Shown here: positions 58,509 to 64,000 of the stretch, piece by piece | Numbering within the stretch: position 1 is the first letter of the stretch | How the letters are laid out: the number at the start of each line of letters is the position of its first letter | NCBI GenBank assembly: GCA_033439295.1 | Contig: JAVTLE010000005.1 | Coordinates: forward strand, 1,290,501 to 1,354,500 | Length of the DNA: 64,000 nucleotides | Direction of reading: 5' to 3' | Source of the DNA: Deuterostichococcus epilithicus | Taxonomy: Eukaryota; Chlorophyta; Trebouxiophyceae; Prasiolales; Stichococcaceae | Notes under the pieces: model-generated | Told to the model about the DNA's origin: nothing | Databases searched by the model: none | The model's input: the letters and a program-made list of their open reading frames with translations, nothing else | Made by a program: the position numbers and the translations under genes

Positions 58509-61221
58509 ATGCATGCCAAAGTCCTCCTCGCTGCTTTGGCCATCGTGCTGCTGACAGGCGAGCATGGCTGCACAGCAGATGTATCTCTAGGCGAGTGGCT
58601 TGATGCCGCGCAGCAGATCGAAGGCTGGATTATTGACAGGCAGCAGGAGCTGCACAAAATACCAGGTGCGCCGGCAGGTTTTCCATTTCGTGCGTCCACT
58701 GAAAACAATCGCTTCCTATGCTGTCATGCGGATATGAGATGACTTCACTTTTGAAGTTGCAACGTCCAGAGCTGCTGTTCAACACCACCAAGACATACGC
58801 TGCGCTGGAAACCTACCTGGCAGACCTCGGGATCAAGCACAGGTGTGCTCTTCCCAAGGGCTGCGAAGACTGACCAGTGGCTATTATCTAGGTGCCACGT
58901 CATTCCACAGGCATCGGTCGCAACCCGATATGTCATGACAATGTGCAGGCGACCAAGGTCCGGCACGGGACTCATTGCGGAGATTGGCACCGGCAAGCAG
59001 CCAATCGTGGCGCTGCGCTCCGACATCGACGCGCTGCCAATCGTAGAGCTGGGCGACGCTCCTGTCAAGTGCGCCAACATTTCGGCTCATGCTGCTTCGA
59101 CCATGTGAACTTCGCCATGCATCCTGAAGAGCCTTCTCGAGGGCTGAGAAACACATTGGTTGTGGTCTGCTACCGTGGCTACAACCTCAAGGTCGTGTTC
59201 ATCCTCTGCAGGAGCGAGCACGAGGGCGTGTCACACATGTGAGGCACAGCGTGCGCCTTTGCACTCGTGCTTGACGTGGTTCTGAGTGTCTGCTTCTGGG
59301 TGTCTCGAGCGCAGTTTGATGTGCCAATCGTTCATGTGATCCCAGGTGTGGACATGACGGTCACATGAGCATGCTGCTTGGCGGCGCGCGGCTGCTGCAG
59401 GAAAAGGAGAGCTCCCTTCAGGTCTGTGTGAAGTCCTGTGCCAGCTGTTGGGTGGAGGGTGCTTATCGACGTCGTAAACATGTTTGAGTGCACTGTCGCT
59501 ATGCTCATTGCAGGGCACTGTGCGGCTGCTGTTCCAGCCGGCCGAGGAGGGCGGCGCAGGCGGCGACGTCATGGTGAAGGAAGGTGAGCACGCGCTGTGA
59601 GTCGATCACATCGCAGGTTCTCGCACTTCTAGTACCTGACCCTCGTTGGTGTAAGTACCGCTGGCTCACAAGCCTTCTGGTCGCTGCAGGGGCGCTGGAG
59701 GGTGTCTCGGCGGCCTTCGGCTTCCATGTCATGCCGCACATACCCACAGGTGAGAAGGGATCGCAGCAGCCAGGCTACATGCCTTGATAGCCTGGATTTG
59801 GAGCAGGAAAGAGGGTTTTGGGTTAAGTTTGGCTTCGTCGGGCTGTGAAACCCCATTGTCACCCCCTGACGCTCTGCTGTGACGACGACATATGCAGGGG
59901 TTGTCGGCAGCAGGGTCGGGCCCATCATGGCAGGAGCCATGGCCTTGAGGGTTATCGTTACAGGCCGTGGCGGCCACGCAGCCATGCCGCACACCGCGCG
60001 AGACCCGGTGGTGGCAGGTACGGTGATATGCCCGAACCCTGCCTTCTGCCTTCGTGCGGCCCCCTGAGCCGATGAATACCCAGGGCCCACGTCCTCTGGA
60101 ACTCCACCCAAGCGTGTGGCGAAGGAACGAGTTCCTGACGCAGACGTTTGCCTGTTGTGCAGCCTCCGCCATCGTGCTGGCGCTGCAGTCGCTGGTCTCG
60201 CGCGAGACGGACCCGCTGGACTCCTCGGTGATCAGCGTGACGCAGATCAACGGCGGCGAGGCGTTCAATGTGATCCCAGACACCGTGGAAATGGCCGGTA
60301 CCGTGCGCACACTGACCGATGAGTGGGCGCATACGTTGCGGGGCCGTATTGAGGAGGTGAGGGCGTGCAACATGACCACGCTTGCGCATGCACTGTCACC
60401 CCTCGCTTGCATTGCACGAGCGCTGAACCTCGGCAAGCTGCACGTGTGCCGCAAGTCATCCTGGCATAGGCAGCGGCTCAGGCCTCAAGCGGTTAAGCCA
60501 CTCGCTCAAAGCTATCTCTGCTGGTGCAGGTCGTCAAGCACCAGGCGGCGTCTTACGGCTGCACCGGCGAGGTGGACTGGCGGCAGAACACCAATCCCTT
60601 CTATCCTACCACCATCAATGACGAGGGCGCCCACAAATTTGCCACAGACGTGGCTGTGCGGTGAGGTCGCTGGCGTGAGACACGCCCTATAACATGAGTG
60701 TCAGGTCCTTGGAACTATGTTCGTGCCCTTGATTGCAGACGCACGCATGCTATCCTCACCAAATTACTTAAAGCTTTGATTTCTGATGTTGCAGACTGCT
60801 TGGGGAGGAGCGTGTCGACCGGAACACGGCGACGCTCATGGCTGGCGAGGATTTTTCCTTCATTGCCAGGCGCGCCCACGCTGTTGCCACGATCTCCACA
60901 CGATCTGAATGTGTCGCAACCTGCCGTTTCTGGGTTCGACAGGCACGCCGCTGGAGTGAATCTGGCTGGCGCCCCGCGGAAACCACGTGGTGGCGGCATG
61001 CGTTAATCCCCAACTTTTCCGGCGCGCGCAGGAAGGTCAAGAGCGCTTTCCTCTTCCTGGGCATCAGGAACGAGAAGCTGGGATCGGTGCACGGCCTGCA
61101 CAACGCGAAGTTCAAGCTGGACCCGGCCGCGCTCAAGATAGGGGCCGCGATGCACGCGGCGCTCGCAAGCGAGTTTCTGGCCACCAGAGCGGCAGGCGGC
61201 GGCGGCAGCGACGAGCTCTAG
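58509..61221 (+). CDS. ILR1-like M20D amidohydrolase with signal peptide and SDEL end
   Basis: M20D metallopeptidase-type amidohydrolase, related to plant IAA-amino acid hydrolases (ILR1/IAR3) and bacterial hippurate/N-acyl-amino-acid hydrolases. The start at 58509 gives a signal peptide ([20 protein letters not shown], then CTADVS). The [19 protein letters not shown] block joins in phase across the intron near 58676-58768. [17 protein letters not shown] is near 59000. The metal motif [20 protein letters not shown] (near 59347) follows a Met split by the intron. Other ligands are in [20 protein letters not shown] and [11 protein letters not shown]. Dimerisation-domain blocks include [20 protein letters not shown] and [20 protein letters not shown]. 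The end has LMAGEDFSF, then [14 protein letters not shown] with the last His. The protein ends GGGGSDEL at 61221, close to the K/HDEL ER-retention ends of plant ILR1 enzymes. Substrate in an alga is uncertain. Confidence 0.92.
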
Positions 61222-61523
61222 TCGCACCTGAAGAGAGGTGGCCTGGCCGATGGCATTGACGTCTGTAGGTAGACTTGACTTTTGACCGTTGAAAGATGTC
61301 GGCACGACTTTTGTTGCAACACAGAATGCCCGTGGGCGCTTTGGCAGCCGGTTCAACAGTACACTACCTAACGTCAAGCGGTTTCCCTTTCAAGGGGACT
61401 TCCGTGACCCACCATTCGCCTTGAATACAACACAGTCAGACGCCTTACGTCCCCTGACAGCACTGCTGATCCCTGCAGCAATTTCTATCTTTGACACCCC
61501 AAACTGGAGAGATTCAAGCGCCC
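61222..61523. other. Convergent 3' gap between ILR1-like gene and PSMA2
   Basis: About 0.3 kb between opposing stop codons. Presumed 3' UTRs; nothing else is seen. Confidence 0.5.
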
Positions 61524-63060
61524 CTACTCCACCTCCTCCAGATAGTCTGCCACCTCGGCGGGCGTCAACACCCGGAATTTGTTGTCCTCCCCCACGATGG
61601 CCACCTGCAGCCATGCAGCCATGTGCTCAGCACCCCGACAGCAATCTCAAGGCCTCACAAAGCGTGCTGCGGGATTTCTGGGCGGTGACAGTGGGTGGTC
61701 GGCGGGGGAGCGCGGCGGTCGAGCATTGCAGCACTGCAAAGCGCCGCACGGGAAGGAATGCCGCAGTAACTTCCAGTGCCGAGCGGCGCACCTCGATGTT
61801 CTCGGCGCTGATCTGGCCCTCGAAGCCCTCCTTCAGCGTGAGCAGCGCCGTGTGGATGGCGTCCTCCAGCTCCATGTCGTCGCTGTACCTGCGGGAAGTG
61901 GGGCAACCTCTGCATGAGAGACACGCTGTGTACAGCAATGGTGTGAAAATGGATGCCCATATGGGTGGCCCACGTGTGTGGACAAGCCGCAACCACCCGC
62001 AGACCCCACGTGATACAATTGCGAACCGAGATCGCAGAGCGTGCACATTCAAGTTGGCTGGCTGTGCACGGCAGGCAGAGTGCAAGCCTAATGGCGGCTC
62101 ACCGCTTTTCGAGGAAGGTCTTGGCGTTGGTCATGTTTTTGCCGATCGCCGATGCCTTCCAGGCGAAGTAGGAGCCCGAGGGATCAATCTGATACAGCTG
62201 CGGCCCATTATCGTCGCGCCCCGCCAGCAGCAGCGACACGCCGAAGGGCCGCACGCCGCCTGACTCTGAAGGCAGGACATCAGAAGGAATCGTGAAAGGC
62301 ATGTTCGTTGACCAAGTTCATCAGCTTGGCAAGGTTACCATGCTGTCACCGTGTGACTGCCCTACAGCGGCATGAAATGGGACCTCCAAGCATAGTTCTG
62401 GAAGAACGGACAGCATATGCAGGGGACCTCACGTGTGTACTCCTGCATGACTGCTGCCACCTCCCGCACTAGCTGCGCCACGGGTATGTGCTCCTTGTAT
62501 AGCCTGTAGTATGCCTGCGCCTGCTTGCGGGCTTTTCGTATTAGCACCCGCGAGTCCGGCCCCATGCCGCTGTACACAACGCCTATATTCGGCGTCAGCA
62601 GCGATATCTTCTGAACCGTGGCCTCGTCCACCAGGATGGAGGGCACCTGGTACAGGAAAGAGGAATCAGTGTATGCAACATGTGAGCCAACAGAGTATGA
62701 ACAGAGTACAACAGATCAAACGCGCAACCATGAGCTGGTCTGGTTCATGAGAAGCCATTGCGCGTGCAGTGCTGCAAGCTTGCTTCCGCACCTTCCGCTC
62801 CGTGGCGACCACGACGCCGTTGGTGGCTTTAATGCCCAGGGAGGTGGCACCGGCCATCACCGCATTAAGCGCATACTCAATTTGCACCAGCTTCCCGCTT
62901 GGGCTGAATGTGGTGAGCGAGAACGAATACTACGCGGACAGACAGCACACAGCTTAGCCAGTGGTAATCATATATGCAGACGAACCGCAGTGCGTGCACA
63001 TGCGGGTGGCGGCGGTCTGCGCTTGGCATCGAAGCCGCTCGTTACCTGTGATTCGCCCAT
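61524..63060 (-). CDS. PSMA2: 20S proteasome subunit alpha-2
   Basis: Structural alpha-ring subunit of the 20S proteasome in cytosol and nucleus. A 15-bp first exon encodes MGESQ (ATG at 63060), followed by the exon starting [20 protein letters not shown], the invariant proteasome alpha signature. Later exons give [40 protein letters not shown] with [20 protein letters not shown] (62646 onward), [20 protein letters not shown] with [20 protein letters not shown] (62270-62100), [20 protein letters not shown] (near 61890) and [20 protein letters not shown], ending LEEVE at 61524. Length is close to the usual 235 residues. There is no Thr protease site, as expected for an alpha subunit. The tiny first exon decides the start. 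Confidence 0.95.
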
Positions 63061-64000
63061 GGCCGCCTGGCGACGGTCAGCTCAGCTGCAGGAAATGCTG
63101 ATAGCCCTACAGGCCTCCGCCAGGACACACTCGACAGTAGGCCGAGTCGAAGAGTCAGTGGGTGATGAAGCCTGCAGCTGACGACGTGACCGCAATAGTG
63201 GACGGTATGTCAGCAGCGTATCACCACAAGGTAGCTGCAATGATGTGTTTGAAGGTTGAAGAAAGCTTCAAGCTTGCAAATGTCGGGCATTGCACCCCAG
63301 AACCGACTCTTCGAGTGGGAATCTGGGACCAGGCTAGCAGGCGTAGAGTCTCGCCTTGGAAGTGACGCTCAATTCGCAGTGCTGCAAAGCCGCGCACGCA
63401 GCGTGAAGGAGGTGCAATACGCTCGTGTTTCAGCTTTGCAAAGTAGCCCAAGAGTTCGCTGCGAAATCCGGCCAGAGGTTTGACAAGAACGTCTGAAAAT
63501 CCTGCAACCCAGCAAGTGGACGTGCGAGCCGATCTTATCTGCCGTCACAAATGCATGTCAGGGACGAGCCACCATTTTCGAGCGCTTGAAAAGCTGTCGG
63601 CTGTCGTGCCAGCTTGAGGTTCTCGATCCGCCATCTCACACATCGAGGCCTCCGCGCTTAAGGCACCGTTGATCACCCAGCCGTATCAGAGTTGCGCACC
63701 ATCAACGAAAAATTGGAAGTATTTCGGCACAGAGAAACAAGATGGCTGCATTTCGGCTCGGCGTGCCAGGCAGCTGAGCCAGCAGACCCCGCATTTCTGG
63801 TTGGCGTCGATGCAGGATGTCAGGCACGCCTTACGTCAGCAAATGCTGTGCAGACAGATACAAGTGCGGACACACAGACGCCGCTCCCGGGAAGGCCTGC
63901 GCATACAGGACGGATCTTGGCCGCATCAGGTGCGTATGCGTGTGTCATTTGGTTGCCGCCGCCACCCTGCCATTCCCAGCACAGTGCCGCAACAACACAT
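63061..64000. other. Right-end region upstream of PSMA2
   Basis: About 0.94 kb with no gene I can support. Frames on both strands are short and lack family features. The first part should hold the PSMA2 promoter. The remainder may belong to a gene beyond the right edge. Confidence 0.4.

Noticed and set aside
1-64000. Mobile elements, viral remnants, CRISPR arrays or bacterial operons
   Set aside because: No transposase, reverse transcriptase, integrase or capsid-like reading frame, no long terminal or spaced repeats, and all genes are intron-bearing eukaryotic ones.

Overview
This window is nuclear DNA of a green alga. Genes are split by many short, GC-rich GT-AG introns (several only 59-64 bp, most 100-300 bp). 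Many products carry plastid or mitochondrial presequences. The gene set includes tocopherol synthesis (HPT/VTE2), a PAM71-type thylakoid Mn/Ca transporter, the plastid ribosomal protein PSRP3 and the psaB translation factor TAB2. This fits a core chlorophyte, probably a trebouxiophyte; that placement is inference from gene content and base composition. No transposon, retroelement, CRISPR array, rRNA or convincing tRNA was seen.

I support 21 protein genes: VPS39 (-, runs off the left edge), HPT/VTE2 (+), PAM71-like (-), PSRP3 (+), ALG9 (+), a membrane-anchored HIT protein (-), a SAM methyltransferase (+), an unrecognised multi-pass membrane protein (-), a torsin-like AAA+ ATPase (+), plastid adenylosuccinate synthetase (-), an NT5C2/NT5DC-type HAD nucleotidase (+), TAB2 (-), mitochondrial uS9 (+), RPAP3 (-), XPA (+), a DMT/EamA transporter (-), an AFG1-like ATPase (-), ELOF1 (+), VPS33 (-), an ILR1-like M20 amidohydrolase (+) and proteasome subunit alpha-2 (-). 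Strands mostly alternate, so genes lie head-to-head over 0.25-1.1 kb presumptive promoters or tail-to-tail over 0.2-0.5 kb gaps. Feature spans run from start to stop codon and include introns; exon limits were read by eye from splice sites, phase and family similarity. For HPT, PSRP3, torsin-like, uS9m, XPA, ELOF1 and HIT, every exon phase closes.

Functional groups recur. Plastid: HPT, PAM71, PSRP3, TAB2 and ADSS. Mitochondrion: uS9m and the AFG1-like ATPase. Endomembrane: the HOPS subunits VPS39 and VPS33, ALG9, the torsin-like protein and the ILR1-like hydrolase. RNA polymerase II and repair: RPAP3, XPA and ELOF1.

The points most worth following are the torsin-like ATPase with a predicted ER signal anchor, divergent from an orphan membrane protein; a short XPA with an exact C-x2-C-x17-C-x2-C finger, a factor reported missing from land plants, in the same window as ELOF1; the ILR1-like hydrolase ending in SDEL; and a perfect 95-bp tandem duplication upstream of ELOF1.
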